DNA of 64,000 nt from Actinacidiphila sp. DG2A-62 (GTDB lineage Bacteria > Actinomycetota > Actinomycetes > Streptomycetales > Streptomycetaceae), in the NCBI RefSeq assembly GCF_035825295.1, contig NZ_JAYMGI010000002.1, forward strand, positions 2,272,001 to 2,336,000. The letters run 5' to 3'. The translations under genes and the position numbers were made by a program. Below, piece by piece: positions 1 to 8,507 of this stretch; positions within the stretch are counted from its first letter, which is position 1; every line of letters starts with the position of its first letter. Under the pieces are notes generated by a model that worked only from the letters and a program-made list of their open reading frames with translations, had not been told where the DNA came from and searched no databases.

Positions 1-804
1 GACCGCCATGAACGAGCTGAGCAGGCCGTACGCGCCGGCGCCGCGGTGGAAGACCGAGACGGACATCGTCGGGACGAAGATCTGGAAGTTCGCCCCGAAC
101 GTCCCGACCAGGAAGAACATCAGGAGCATCGCCTTGAGGTCCGGCCGCCGCAGCACGTAGCGGAAGCCGGCCGCGAGGTCGCCCGCCGTTCTCGGCCGCC
201 GGTCGGACAGGTGCAGTTCGGCGACCCGGATGAGGAACAGCGAGCCGAGGACGGCCACGTACGACGCGGCGTTGATGACGAACACCCAGCCGGTGCCGAC
301 GGCGGCGATGAGGACGCCGGCGACGGCCGGCCCGATCGTCCGCGCGGCGTTGAACGACGTCGTGTTCAGCGCGAGCGCGTTGGACAGGTCCGGACCCTCG
401 ACCAGCTCGGCGACGAACGTCTGGCGGGCCGGCGAGTCGAAGGCCGCCGCGGAGCCGAAGAGGAACGCGAAGACGTAGACCTGCCAGAGCCGTACGGCGC
501 CGGTGACGGTGAGCAGGCCGAGCGCGAGCGAGAACGCGGCCATCGCGCTCTGGCTCGCCATGAGCAGCCGGCGCCGGTTCAGCCGGTCCGCGGCGAGGCC
601 GGTGACCGGCAGCAGCAGCACCTGCGGCGCGAACTGGAAGGCCAGGACGACGCCGACCGCGGTGGCGTTGTGGCGGGTGAGCTGGGTCAGGACGATCCAG
701 TCCTGCGCGGTGCGCTGCATCCACGTCCCGACGTTGGAGACGATGGCGCCGGAGGCCCATATGCGGTAGTTGCGGACCGCGAGCGAGCGGAACATCCCGC
801 TCAC
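1..804 (-). CDS. MFS transporter, N-terminal part (continues beyond window)
   Basis: This is a membrane transporter of the major facilitator superfamily, probably a proton-driven drug or metabolite exporter. The visible part begins MFRSLAVRNYRIW and continues with alternating hydrophobic segments. It has a loop reading AADRLNRRRLL between TM2 and TM3, as in the MFS_3/enterobactin-exporter-like group. About 268 residues are present; the rest lies beyond the window edge. The GTG start at 804 overlaps the stop of the upstream marR gene by 4 bp (GTGA), so the two are translationally coupled; an ATG three codons later (795) is the alternative start. A MarR-MFS pair normally means the repressor controls its own exporter. 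The substrate cannot be told from sequence. Confidence 0.9.
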   Translation of the reverse strand, partial: MSGMFRSLAVRNYRIWASGAIVSNVGTWMQRTAQDWIVLTQLTRHNATAVGVVLAFQFAPQVLLLPVTGLAADRLNRRRLLMASQSAMAAFSLALGLLTVTGAVRLWQVYVFAFLFGSAAAFDSPARQTFVAELVEGPDLSNALALNTTSFNAARTIGPAVAGVLIAAVGTGWVFVINAASYVAVLGSLFLIRVAELHLSDRRPRTAGDLAAGFRYVLRRPDLKAMLLMFFLVGTFGANFQIFVPTMSVSVFHRGAGAYGLLSSFMAV

Positions 805-1262
805 GAGTCGGCCATCTCGTTGAACAGCCGCGCCGCCTCGATCAGCGACCGCCGCTCGGCGTCGGTCAGTTGCTCAAGGCGCGTGTTCAGCCATACGTGC
901 TTCACCCGGCGCCCCTCGGCCACCAGCTCGGCGCCGCGCTCGGTGGCGGTGACCAGCACCTTGCGCCCGTCGCCGGGATCGGGACGGCGGACGACCAGGT
1001 CCACCGCTTGGAGCGCGTTGACGGTCTGGTTCATCGCCGGCGGCGTGACCCGCTCCCGGTCGCTGAGCGCCCGCAGCGTCTGCGGGCCGTGCTTCACGAG
1101 GTACGTGAGCACGGACAGCTGGGTGCCGCCGAGCTGGCTGGCCGGCATCTCGGACCGCACCCGGCGGTAGATCCGCGCGACGGCGCGCTGCAACTCGGTG
1201 GCGAGGTCGGTCGTGGCCTGGTCCGCTCGCGCGGCCCCAGCAGTCGTCTCGGACATGGTCAT
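801..1262 (-). CDS. MarR family transcriptional regulator
   Basis: A 153-residue winged-helix regulator of the usual MarR length. The recognition region reads LRALSDRERVTPPAMNQTV, followed by the wing segment DPGDGRKVLVTATERG, which is the typical MarR beta-wing with its D-R pair. Helices at both ends should form the dimer interface. It is the first gene of a two-gene operon with the MFS transporter and overlaps it by 4 bp. A perfect palindrome abuts and partly overlaps its start codon, so autorepression relieved by a small phenolic or drug-like ligand is the likely mode of control. ATG codons at 1262 and 1256 are both possible starts; no strong ribosome-binding site precedes either. Confidence 0.93.
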   Translation of the reverse strand: MTMSETTAGAARADQATTDLATELQRAVARIYRRVRSEMPASQLGGTQLSVLTYLVKHGPQTLRALSDRERVTPPAMNQTVNALQAVDLVVRRPDPGDGRKVLVTATERGAELVAEGRRVKHVWLNTRLEQLTDAERRSLIEAARLFNEMADS

Positions 1263-1287
1263 TAAGCTACTTCATTAAGCTGCTTAA
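1262..1287. promoter_or_regulatory. Probable MarR operator
   Basis: The sequence TTAAGCTGCTTAA (1275-1287) is a perfect palindrome around one central base. A further half-site TTAAGC lies at 1262-1267, so the TTAAGC half-site occurs twice on this strand and once inverted. It sits directly at the 5' end of the marR coding sequence, where MarR proteins usually bind. Its A+T content stands out against very GC-rich surroundings. Confidence 0.75.
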
Positions 1288-1312
1288 CGACAAGCGGAAG
1301 GCGGAGCCGCCC

Positions 1313-1361
1313 GGAGCGAGATCCGGCCGGAGGGAGATCCGGCCGGAGGGAGGTTCCGGCC
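1313..1361. repeat. Three 16-17 bp direct repeats
   Basis: Consensus GGAGGGAGATCCGGCC occurs three times in tandem, the third copy one base longer. It lies in the gap between the divergent marR and acyl-CoA synthetase genes (1263-1479). No other feature was seen in that gap beyond the MarR operator. Confidence 0.7.
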
Positions 1362-1479
1362 GGGAGGGGAAGCGCCGCCGGGCGCGCCGAAGCTCGCCCG
1401 GAAAGCGCGTGGCCGCGTGACGGCCGAGTCCCTAGGTTCGACGGAGGTACAGTCCCTCCTCTGTGACGGAAAAGGACTC

Positions 1480-3060
1480 ATGAGCCCTTCACCGATCGTC
1501 GAAAACTACACCGTCGCCGTGCTGGAGCGGCTCCGGGCCACCGGGGCCCGCGAGGCGGTCGTCGGCGAGAGCCAAGCTCAACGCGCGGGCGACACGCTGC
1601 GGTTGACCGGCGAGCAGGCCCACGACACCGTGCTCCGGTACGCCGCCGCGCTGCGGGAGTCGGGGCTCGGGCCGGGCGACGGCGTGGCCCTGTTCGTGGA
1701 GAACTCCCCCGAGGCGATGCTGCTGATGCTCGCCGTGCACTTCACCGGCGGCCGGCTGGTGTTCGTGCCGCCGGAGCCCGGCAACGGCGAGTTGGAGGCG
1801 TTCCTGCGGCGCGCCGAGATATCGGCGCTGTTCTTCGACCCCGTCTTCGAGGAGCGGACCCGGCGGATCACCGAACAGCTCGACGTGCCACGGGTGTTCG
1901 CCATCGGCGCCTCGACACTGGCCCCGGACTTCCTCGCCGCGTCCGCCGACAGCCCGGCGCTGAAGCCGGACGAGGCGGCGGACGGATCACATCTGGCCAC
2001 GCTGCTCTACACCGGCGGCACCACCGGCACGCCGAAACTGGTCACCCACCGCAGCCGCTACTACCGGGCGCTGGCCGCCACCGCCGAGCGGCTCGGCGAC
2101 AGCGTCTCGGCCGAGCCCAAGTGGCTGGTGTGCACGCTGATCACGCACGTCAGCGGGCACGCGGTGTCGCTCGGCGCGCTGGTGAACGGCGCCACGCTGG
2201 TGCTGCTGCGCGGGTTCGACGCCGGCCGCGCGCTGTCGGTGCTGGCGCGGGAGCGGATCACCGGCTCGATCATCGTCACGCCGATGCTGTACGAACTCCT
2301 CGACCACCCGGACTGCCCACCCGACGGGTTCCCCGCGCTGCGCACCCTGCTCTACACCGGCTCGGGCCCCGCGCCGGCCAGGCTCCGGCAGGGCATCGAG
2401 CGCCTGGGCCCGGTGCTCCACCAGATCTACGGCACCTCCGAGAGCGGCGCCGTCATCGACCTGCCGGCCGCCGAGCACGACCTGTCCCGGCCGGAATCGC
2501 TGACCAGTTGCGGACGCCCCGCGCCGGGCGTCGAGGTCGAGCTGCGCGACGAGGACGGCAAGCCGGTGCCCGTGGGGCAGACCGGCGAGCTGTGCCTGCG
2601 CGGCGCGATGGTCATGGACGGCTACTGGAACGACCCCGAGCGCACCGCCGAGGTGCTCGGGGCGGACGGCTGGCTGCGCACCGGCGACCTCGCGCGCCAG
2701 GACGAGCGGGGATTCCTGTACGTCGTCGACCGGTTGAAGGACATCATCATCACCGGGCGGACCGCGGACAACGTCTACTCCCGGCTTCTCGACGACTTCC
2801 TGGCGTCGCTGCCGGAGATCAGGGAGGCCGCGGCGGTCGGCCGGCCGGGCCCGGACGGCGCCGAGCAGGTGCACGTCGTCCTGGTTCCGCAGGACCCGGG
2901 GCACGTGCCGGACCTCGACGACCTGTCCCGCCGGGTCACCGAGACCCTCGGCGACCTCTACACCCCCGCGTCGTACTCCGTCGCGCGGGCCCTGCCCCGT
3001 ACGACGATCGGCAAGGTCGACAAGAAGGCGCTGCGGACGGCCCTGGTGGACGCGCCGTAG
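1480..3060 (+). CDS. AMP-dependent fatty acyl-CoA synthetase/ligase
   Basis: An adenylate-forming (ANL superfamily) enzyme that activates a carboxylic acid as acyl-AMP and then transfers it, normally to CoA. The P-loop-like A3 motif LLYTGGTTGTPK is near residue 174, the A5 motif IYGTSESG near 316, A7 WLRTGDLA near 400, the hinge DRLKDIIITG near 415, and the A10 catalytic lysine in TTIGKVDKKALR near 510. All core motifs are intact and the length of 526 residues is normal. The ATG at 1480 is preceded by AAAGGA at short spacing; an in-frame GTG at 1417 is the alternative. The acid substrate is unknown. It is divergent from the MarR/MFS operon and stands alone, with no carrier protein beside it. 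Confidence 0.9.
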   Translation: MSPSPIVENYTVAVLERLRATGAREAVVGESQAQRAGDTLRLTGEQAHDTVLRYAAALRESGLGPGDGVALFVENSPEAMLLMLAVHFTGGRLVFVPPEPGNGELEAFLRRAEISALFFDPVFEERTRRITEQLDVPRVFAIGASTLAPDFLAASADSPALKPDEAADGSHLATLLYTGGTTGTPKLVTHRSRYYRALAATAERLGDSVSAEPKWLVCTLITHVSGHAVSLGALVNGATLVLLRGFDAGRALSVLARERITGSIIVTPMLYELLDHPDCPPDGFPALRTLLYTGSGPAPARLRQGIERLGPVLHQIYGTSESGAVIDLPAAEHDLSRPESLTSCGRPAPGVEVELRDEDGKPVPVGQTGELCLRGAMVMDGYWNDPERTAEVLGADGWLRTGDLARQDERGFLYVVDRLKDIIITGRTADNVYSRLLDDFLASLPEIREAAAVGRPGPDGAEQVHVVLVPQDPGHVPDLDDLSRRVTETLGDLYTPASYSVARALPRTTIGKVDKKALRTALVDAP

Positions 3061-3133
3061 TCGGCGGACGGCCGCCAGGGCCCGGCGGTGGGCGTCCGGG
3101 GTGCGGACGCCCACCGCGGGCAGGGGCGGACGG

Positions 3134-6100
3134 TCAGCGGTAGCTGATAGTGGTCGCGCTGTGCACCGAGCCCGTGGGCGCGGTGACCTTCAGGGTGCGG
3201 GTGGCCTGGTCGTAGGACCAGGACCCGGCGGGCGCCCGGCGGCCGTCGATCTGGACGGTGCGCGGGGCGGTGGCGTTCGTGAACGCGACCGTCCACTGCC
3301 GCCGTTGGACCTGCCCGGCGAAGTGGCCCTTGGCCGGCGCGATGCGCAGGCTGTGGTCGCCGCCGTGCTCGGTGTACGTGAGCGCGGTGGTGGCCGAGGC
3401 GTTCGCGTTCGTGGTCGTGCCGTCGTCCTCGTAGAGCGAGGAGCGGCCGTCGGCGCCGCCGGCGACGGTCACGGTCGCCTTGGTGAGCGGGTTCTGCGTG
3501 TCGTTGGCGACGTCGCCGGTGCGGGTGGTGACGATGCCGCCGGACTTGACGAACACCGGCATCGCGTTCCAGTCGGTGGTCACCTGCTGAGTGGTGCCGC
3601 CGGCGTACGTCTTGCCGGTGAAGTAGTCCGTCCACTGGCTGCCCGGCGGGAACCACACCGTGGTGGCGGCGGTGGCGCCGGGCGAGGTGGCCGGCGCGAC
3701 CAGGACGTCCGAGCCGTAGAAGTACTCACTGGCCGCGTGGTCGTACGCGGCCTGCTGACCCGGATACTCCAGGTAGGTCGCGCGCACCGCGGGAACCCCG
3801 GTGTCCTGGGCCTCCTTGGCGAGCGTGTACGTGTAAGGAACCAGGTCCTCGCGCAGGTTGAGGAACTTCTCCGACGCGGTGCGGGCGGCGTCGCCGTACT
3901 GCCAGGGCAGCCGGTCGCTGTGGTTGCCGTGCAGCCGGAACACCGGCTGGAACGCGGCGAGTTGCAGCCACCGCACATACAGGTCGTCGCTCAGCTTGGT
4001 GCTTCCGGGGTTGGCGCCGGGCGCCTGGGTGCCGTCGTTGTTGAAGCCGCCGATGTCGTGGCTGACCGCGGACAGGCCGGTGGACGCCGACTCGCCGGGG
4101 GTGTAGCCGACCTCGAACTTCAGGGTCTGCCAGTTCGAGGTGGTGTCACCGGTGAAGTGCACGGTGGTGCGCTTGTCCGCCCACGGCCCGGTGGGCACGC
4201 CCGCCTGGCCGCTGTACCCGCCGGCCTGCAGCGACCCGAAGGCCCGGGAGAAGGCGAAGCCGCGGCCGACGTTCTTGGCCGTGTCCAGCGCGTACTGCTG
4301 GTTGATCCACGCGTCGGGGGTGACGCCGGCCAGCGTCGACTGCGACTGCTCGCAGCACCAGTCCAGCCACCAGAAGTCGACGCCCTGCTGCTCCATCGTC
4401 TGGTGCAGGTCGAAATAGGCCTTCAGCTGCTGGGGGTCGGCCCAGTCGAAGGTGTAGCAGTCGGCCTCGTGGGCGATGTCGGCGTAGCAGCCCGCGTTGT
4501 TCTTGGTGAGCGAACCGCCTGCGGTGGCCTGCGCCTTCGGGAACTGCGGGTCGGAGGACACGATGCTCGGGTGGATGTTCATCGTGTTGTGCAGGCCCTG
4601 GGACTGCGCCCAGTCGAAGAATGCCTTGGGGTCGGGGAACTTGGCCGGGTCGATCTCCCAACCGTCCCACCGGTCGGGCGACTTGTAGTCGGTGTCGGTG
4701 ACCAGCACGTCCAACGGCATGCCCTCGGCGCGGGCCTTGGGCAGGATGGTGTTCTGGTAGTCGGCGGCGCTGTAGTCGTAGTACTCGGAGAACCACACGC
4801 CGTACGCCCAGCGCGGCAGCAGCTCGGACGGGCCGGTCAGCGTGGCCAGGTCGCCCAGCGCCTGCTTGTAGTCCTGGCCGTAGCCGAACACGTAGCCGTC
4901 CTGGTAGGGGGCGTCGCCGTGGCCGGGGCGCGGAGTGACCGTGTGGGTGCGGTCGTTGAAGATCGCCGACGGGGTGTCGTCGAGCAGGTACCAGCCGTCC
5001 CGGTACAGCAGTCCGGGCGTGGTGGACGCGGCGCCGCTGACGCCGTCGAGGCCGCGCCGGTAGCCGCCCAGCGGGCTGTGCGGGAGCAGCACCGGCGAGT
5101 CCGGGGAGGCGGCGGCGACGGTGTCGAGGTTGACGTGGCAGCTGTCGGCCGTGGGGCAGCCGATCGCCACGGAGTTGTCGCCCTTGGCGAGGGTGACCGG
5201 CACGGTGGCGGTCGACCAGGAGTCCCAGTCGGCGGTGGGCGGGAAGGCCACGCTCACCGGGTCGCCGCCGTTCGCGGAGACCGAGGCGGTACGGGCCGGG
5301 GTCGCGTTCCCGTTGCTGTAACGGATCTGCAGGCGGTACTGCCCGGCGCGCGGCACGTCGGTGATCGCGACCGTGTCGGTGGCGCCGACCTGTTCCAGGC
5401 CGGCGGCGAAGCCGGTGCCCGCGTAGCCGTTGTGGTCGTTCGCCTGCTTGGCGCCGCCGGTCAGGGCGCCGGCCTCGGCCTCGCACACGGTGCCGTACGG
5501 GCAGGGCGTGGCGGTGGCGGCCGGGGCCGGGTAGGCCGCGCCGGGCGCCACCAGGGCCAGGCTGTCGATGTTGACGTTGCCCGAGTCGTTCGCGCCGCGG
5601 GAGACCGTGAGCGTGTGGGTGCCGGCGGTCAGCGCCAGCGTCGGCCCGGTCAGCTCGGACCAGTCGTTCCAGCTGGCGGTGGTGGGCAGGGTCAGCGTCT
5701 GCGCGGCGCCCCCGTCGACCGCGGCGCTGAGCGTGCGGGTGGTGGCCTGGTTGTCGCCGCCGGTGGCGTTGGCGTACCGCAGCCGCAGCTGGTAGCTGCC
5801 GGCGGTGGCGACGTCGACCTGGTAGGTCAGCGTGGACCCCTCTGAGGTGAAGCCGGCGGCGAACCCGGTGCCGGTGAACCCGCTGTGGTCGGAGGCCACG
5901 CTCACCCCGCCGGCCAGGGCGGCCTGCTCGCCCTCGCACAGCGCGCCGGCCGCGCAGCGCGGCGTCGAGGGGAAGGCCGGGTGCGCGGTGACCGTCTGGT
6001 CGCCGGAGCGCAGCCGCAGCGAGACGTTCTGCGCGGTGAAGGCGCCGGAGCCCACCTTGTAGCGCAGCGTCAGCTGGCCGGTGTCGATGGTCAGCCAGCC

Positions 6101-6400
6101 GTCCACGACGCGCTTGCGATACGAGGTCGGGCGGAAGCCGTCGCGGCCGATCGCGTTGAACGTGGCGGCGTCGGTGAAGTGGCCGTCGCCGGCGTACTCC
6201 ATGCGGATCAGGGTCGGCGAGAGCACCTCGAAGCGGGCGTCGCCGGAGCGGACGGCGTGCTTCTGCGCGGCGGTGCCGGCCTGCGGCCGGTCCGGCGTCG
6301 ACGCCGCCGCGGGGATCGCCGGGACGGCGGCGAGGCCGCCGAGCACCGCGCCGACGGCGAGCACTGTTCGGAACCGTCCGTGTCGTCGAAGTCGTCTCAT
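3134..6400 (-). CDS. Secreted GH31 alpha-glycosidase with two inserted CBM35/CBM6-like modules
   Basis: A secreted glycoside hydrolase of family 31 (alpha-glucosidase/alpha-xylosidase type) of 1088 residues. The N-terminus has a twin-arginine-containing signal (MRRLRRHGRFRT plus a hydrophobic stretch ending in AAAS). The GH31 N-terminal beta-sandwich is interrupted at about residues 155-290 and 304-432 by two related lectin-like modules, each starting with a CEGEQA/CEAEAG motif as in CBM35/CBM6. The TIM barrel carries the probable nucleophile Asp680 in WWLDWCC and the probable acid/base Asp782 in SHDIGGF. The ATG at 6400 follows GAGGAGTGAG, a good ribosome-binding site. A LacI-type operator lies about 55 bp upstream, so sugar induction is likely. 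The exact substrate is not determinable; the inserted modules suggest a branched plant or microbial alpha-glycan. Confidence 0.92.
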   Translation of the reverse strand: MRRLRRHGRFRTVLAVGAVLGGLAAVPAIPAAASTPDRPQAGTAAQKHAVRSGDARFEVLSPTLIRMEYAGDGHFTDAATFNAIGRDGFRPTSYRKRVVDGWLTIDTGQLTLRYKVGSGAFTAQNVSLRLRSGDQTVTAHPAFPSTPRCAAGALCEGEQAALAGGVSVASDHSGFTGTGFAAGFTSEGSTLTYQVDVATAGSYQLRLRYANATGGDNQATTRTLSAAVDGGAAQTLTLPTTASWNDWSELTGPTLALTAGTHTLTVSRGANDSGNVNIDSLALVAPGAAYPAPAATATPCPYGTVCEAEAGALTGGAKQANDHNGYAGTGFAAGLEQVGATDTVAITDVPRAGQYRLQIRYSNGNATPARTASVSANGGDPVSVAFPPTADWDSWSTATVPVTLAKGDNSVAIGCPTADSCHVNLDTVAAASPDSPVLLPHSPLGGYRRGLDGVSGAASTTPGLLYRDGWYLLDDTPSAIFNDRTHTVTPRPGHGDAPYQDGYVFGYGQDYKQALGDLATLTGPSELLPRWAYGVWFSEYYDYSAADYQNTILPKARAEGMPLDVLVTDTDYKSPDRWDGWEIDPAKFPDPKAFFDWAQSQGLHNTMNIHPSIVSSDPQFPKAQATAGGSLTKNNAGCYADIAHEADCYTFDWADPQQLKAYFDLHQTMEQQGVDFWWLDWCCEQSQSTLAGVTPDAWINQQYALDTAKNVGRGFAFSRAFGSLQAGGYSGQAGVPTGPWADKRTTVHFTGDTTSNWQTLKFEVGYTPGESASTGLSAVSHDIGGFNNDGTQAPGANPGSTKLSDDLYVRWLQLAAFQPVFRLHGNHSDRLPWQYGDAARTASEKFLNLREDLVPYTYTLAKEAQDTGVPAVRATYLEYPGQQAAYDHAASEYFYGSDVLVAPATSPGATAATTVWFPPGSQWTDYFTGKTYAGGTTQQVTTDWNAMPVFVKSGGIVTTRTGDVANDTQNPLTKATVTVAGGADGRSSLYEDDGTTTNANASATTALTYTEHGGDHSLRIAPAKGHFAGQVQRRQWTVAFTNATAPRTVQIDGRRAPAGSWSYDQATRTLKVTAPTGSVHSATTISYR

Positions 6401-6453
6401 CTCACTCCTCGTTGAGCGGTGGTGCCAGTGGAGCGGGGCCCGAGGGCCGAGCG

Positions 6454-6467
6454 TTGACAACGTTATC
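6454..6467. promoter_or_regulatory. LacI-family-like operator upstream of GH31 gene
   Basis: TTGACAACGTTATC contains the near-perfect palindrome GACAACGTTATC centred on AACGTT, one mismatched pair. Palindromes centred on CG and AT-rich outwards are typical of LacI/GalR-family sites in front of actinobacterial glycosidase genes. It is the only AT-rich motif in the upstream region. No LacI gene is present in the window, so the regulator would act from elsewhere. Confidence 0.55.
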
Positions 6468-6879
6468 TGCGGGCGGGGTCGGCGAACAGGGTCGTGCGGG
6501 GTGTTCGCTCGGGCGTTCGGGCGGGGGGGCGTTCGGACGAGGGGCGGGCCGGGGTTCGGACGGGGGGCGCGGGCGGGGGTTCGCGGGGGCGCGGGGCGGC
6601 GCGCGGGGTTCGCGCCGTCGCGACGCCTGCCTATGAAATCGTTATTCACAGCCCTTTGGGGAGGAATTCGCGTTCGACGGCGGCGTCGACGCCATTTTTC
6701 GGAAGGGGCGGGTCCGGTTCTGCCGAATCGTTTCGCAGGACAATCAGTCTTTTGTGTGATGCCGGAGACCCGTGCGTGCGGCTAGCGTGGAGACGCGGAG
6801 ACGACGGCATTCCTTTTCCTCTTCCTCCTCGGGAGTGCCGGAATTTCCGCTCATGTTTCCTTGGACGAAGGGAATTCAC

Positions 6880-7404
6880 ATGCACGCGAAGAAGATGGCG
6901 TTGTGGGCCGGCGCGGCCGGCCTCGCTCTGACCGGGCTGATGTCGGGCGTCAGCCAGGCCGACCCGCAGCCGGACCCGGTGACCACCGGTGTGCCGTTCA
7001 CGGCGGACAACGTGGGCCTGGCCGACCGGGGCTACGAGCAGAGCCTGGACGCCAACGCCAGCGGCGACCAGGTCATCACCTACACCACCCACGGCGGCAC
7101 CATCCAGCAGTGGCACGCGATCGAGCGCACCGGTGACACGTTCCTCCTGCAGAACGTGTACAAGCCGAGCCAGTGCATCAAGGCCCCGACCCAGCTCAAC
7201 CAGCCGCTGACCATGGCGAACTGCAACAAGGCGTCGACGTACCAGCGGTGGATCGAGCGGACCGTCAACGGCAACGACGTCTTCCAGCTCGCCAGCAACC
7301 ACGACCGGGCCATGCAGGCCACCGGGGTCAACTCGGTGGTGATCCTGGCCCTGTTCGACTCGGGCAACACTCTGCAGCAGTGGAGCGTGGAGAGCATCAA
7401 CTGA
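6880..7404 (+). CDS. Secreted ricin-type beta-trefoil lectin domain protein
   Basis: A 174-residue exported protein: a cleavable signal peptide (MHAKKMALWAGAAGLALTGL, cleavage after SQA) followed by one RICIN beta-trefoil. Three QxW-type repeats are visible (TIQQWHAIE, TYQRWIE, TLQQWSVE), as expected for a single carbohydrate-binding trefoil, and the two cysteines are spaced as in a lectin loop. There is no catalytic domain attached, so it would act as a free lectin or sugar sensor. The ATG at 6880 follows GAAGGGAA at 5 bp. It is divergent from the GH31 glycosidase, separated by about 480 bp that otherwise hold only the operator, which makes a shared role in extracellular glycan use plausible. 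Confidence 0.88.
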   Translation: MHAKKMALWAGAAGLALTGLMSGVSQADPQPDPVTTGVPFTADNVGLADRGYEQSLDANASGDQVITYTTHGGTIQQWHAIERTGDTFLLQNVYKPSQCIKAPTQLNQPLTMANCNKASTYQRWIERTVNGNDVFQLASNHDRAMQATGVNSVVILALFDSGNTLQQWSVESIN

Positions 7405-7462
7405 GCCGTCCGGCAGCGGCGTGAACGGCGCGTCCACGGGACAGGGACGCGCCCCACGCAAG

Positions 7463-7489
7463 GGCGCCCCGGCCGGGGGCCGGGGCGCC
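7463..7489. terminator. Hairpin terminator, lectin gene side
   Basis: A perfect 12-bp stem (GGCGCCCCGGCC paired with its complement) with a GGG loop lies 58 bp after the lectin stop codon, between convergent genes. There is no U-tract, which is usual for such hairpins in this group. Confidence 0.7.
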
Positions 7490-7497
7490 TGCGGGGC

Positions 7498-7543
7498 GTC
7501 CCGGTCGCCCGGAGCGCTACCGACCGCTCCGGGCGACCGGGAC
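7498..7543. terminator. Second, long hairpin between convergent genes
   Basis: Arms at 7498-7516 and 7525-7543 pair perfectly over 19 bp with an 8-nt loop (CTACCGAC). Together with the hairpin at 7463-7489 it would stop transcription from both sides. Confidence 0.75.
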
Positions 7544-7577
7544 ATCCAGGGTCGGCGGGCCACGCCGCGCAGCGGAA

Positions 7578-7655
7578 AACGCCGCGCCGACGGGTTCAGG
7601 AGGAACGCCGCGCCGACGGGTTCAGGAGGAACGCCGCGCCGACGGGTTCAGGAGG
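7578..7655. repeat. Three perfect 26-bp tandem repeats
   Basis: Units at 7578-7603, 7604-7629 and 7630-7655 are identical. Each ends in TTCAGGAGG. The last copy runs into the 3' end of the minus-strand HTH gene and supplies its stop codon, so two extra copies have accumulated downstream of the gene end. Confidence 0.9.
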
Positions 7656-8388
7656 AATGAGTCTCCGCCAGCGGCACCGCCGCCGACCAGAGTTCCTCGG
7701 CGTGGTCGGCGAACCGGTCGAACATGCAGCCGTCCATGGCCTTACGGAGGTGGATGAGGGGCGAGTCGTGTCCCACCAGCCGCGCCAGGTGAGGCGTCAC
7801 GAGCGCGTCGCGGTCGAATCGGAACACGGAGAGCGCGATGTGACCGGCGGCGTCGTCCGGAGCGGAGCAGCGCACTTCGAGGCGCTCGTGAGAACCGATC
7901 TTCTGCACATTCTCCAGGGTGATCCGAATGCGCGTGGAAACGCTCAGAGCGACATTCTCCACGCGCTCCCGGCTACGGGTCACCTCCGCATCGGGATCAC
8001 CCAGGAGAAACCGCACCCGGACCCCAGCCTTCATCTTCTCGACGAGCGTCGCCGCGAAATTCGGCTGCTCCAACCAGAGAAAGTAGTTCGTATAGCCGGC
8101 GAAGAACACCTCCTCGGCAGCCCCCGAGATCAACTCACCCCACGTCGTCGACGGACAAGCCGACCGATAGGGGTATGTTTGGACGATCTCCCGGTCGGTC
8201 CCCGTCTTGACACGGTCCTTGACGGCTTGAGGCCACAGCATCTCTTCGTTCACTCCCAGCACGGAGGAGGCGTCCACACGATTTCTGGCGTGCGGAACCA
8301 ACTCCGCGTCAGCCATCCATCGCTCCACGGTCTTGCCGGACACGCCCACTCTGACGGCCAACTGCCGTGGTGTCACTTGGCAGCGCAT
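7648..8388 (-). CDS. HTH regulator with C-terminal phospholipase-D-like sensor domain
   Basis: A 246-residue protein. Residues 1-60 are an XRE/Mor-type helix-turn-helix (VTPRQLAVRVGVSGKTVERW). The remainder matches the C-terminal part of a widespread Streptomyces regulator family: the VKTGTDREIVQTYPYRS segment, then a PLD-superfamily-like fold with VFFAGYTNYFLW, VRVRFLLGDPDAEVTRSR and HIALSVF. The full HxKxxxxD catalytic motif of phospholipase D is not seen, so ligand or stress sensing is more likely than lipase activity. The last bases lie in the third copy of a 26-bp repeat. The start ATG at 8388 has only a weak upstream AGG. Target genes are unknown. Confidence 0.8.
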   Translation of the reverse strand: MRCQVTPRQLAVRVGVSGKTVERWMADAELVPHARNRVDASSVLGVNEEMLWPQAVKDRVKTGTDREIVQTYPYRSACPSTTWGELISGAAEEVFFAGYTNYFLWLEQPNFAATLVEKMKAGVRVRFLLGDPDAEVTRSRERVENVALSVSTRIRITLENVQKIGSHERLEVRCSAPDDAAGHIALSVFRFDRDALVTPHLARLVGHDSPLIHLRKAMDGCMFDRFADHAEELWSAAVPLAETHSS

Positions 8389-8507
8389 CGGCCTACTTGG
8401 ACTCAGAACCGCCTCTTAGCCCCCCGGCACGGCTCACGCAGAGCCCCCCGCGGCCGGCGCGAGCTGCCCGGAGACGTGGCCAACGCTGCGCTGAGGGTGC
8501 GCCCGTC

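Noticed and set aside
3101..5845. 914-codon plus-strand open frame opposite the GH31 gene
   Set aside because: The minus strand carries an intact signal peptide, GH31 motifs and a good ribosome-binding site; the plus frame is Val/Gly/Arg-rich without domains.
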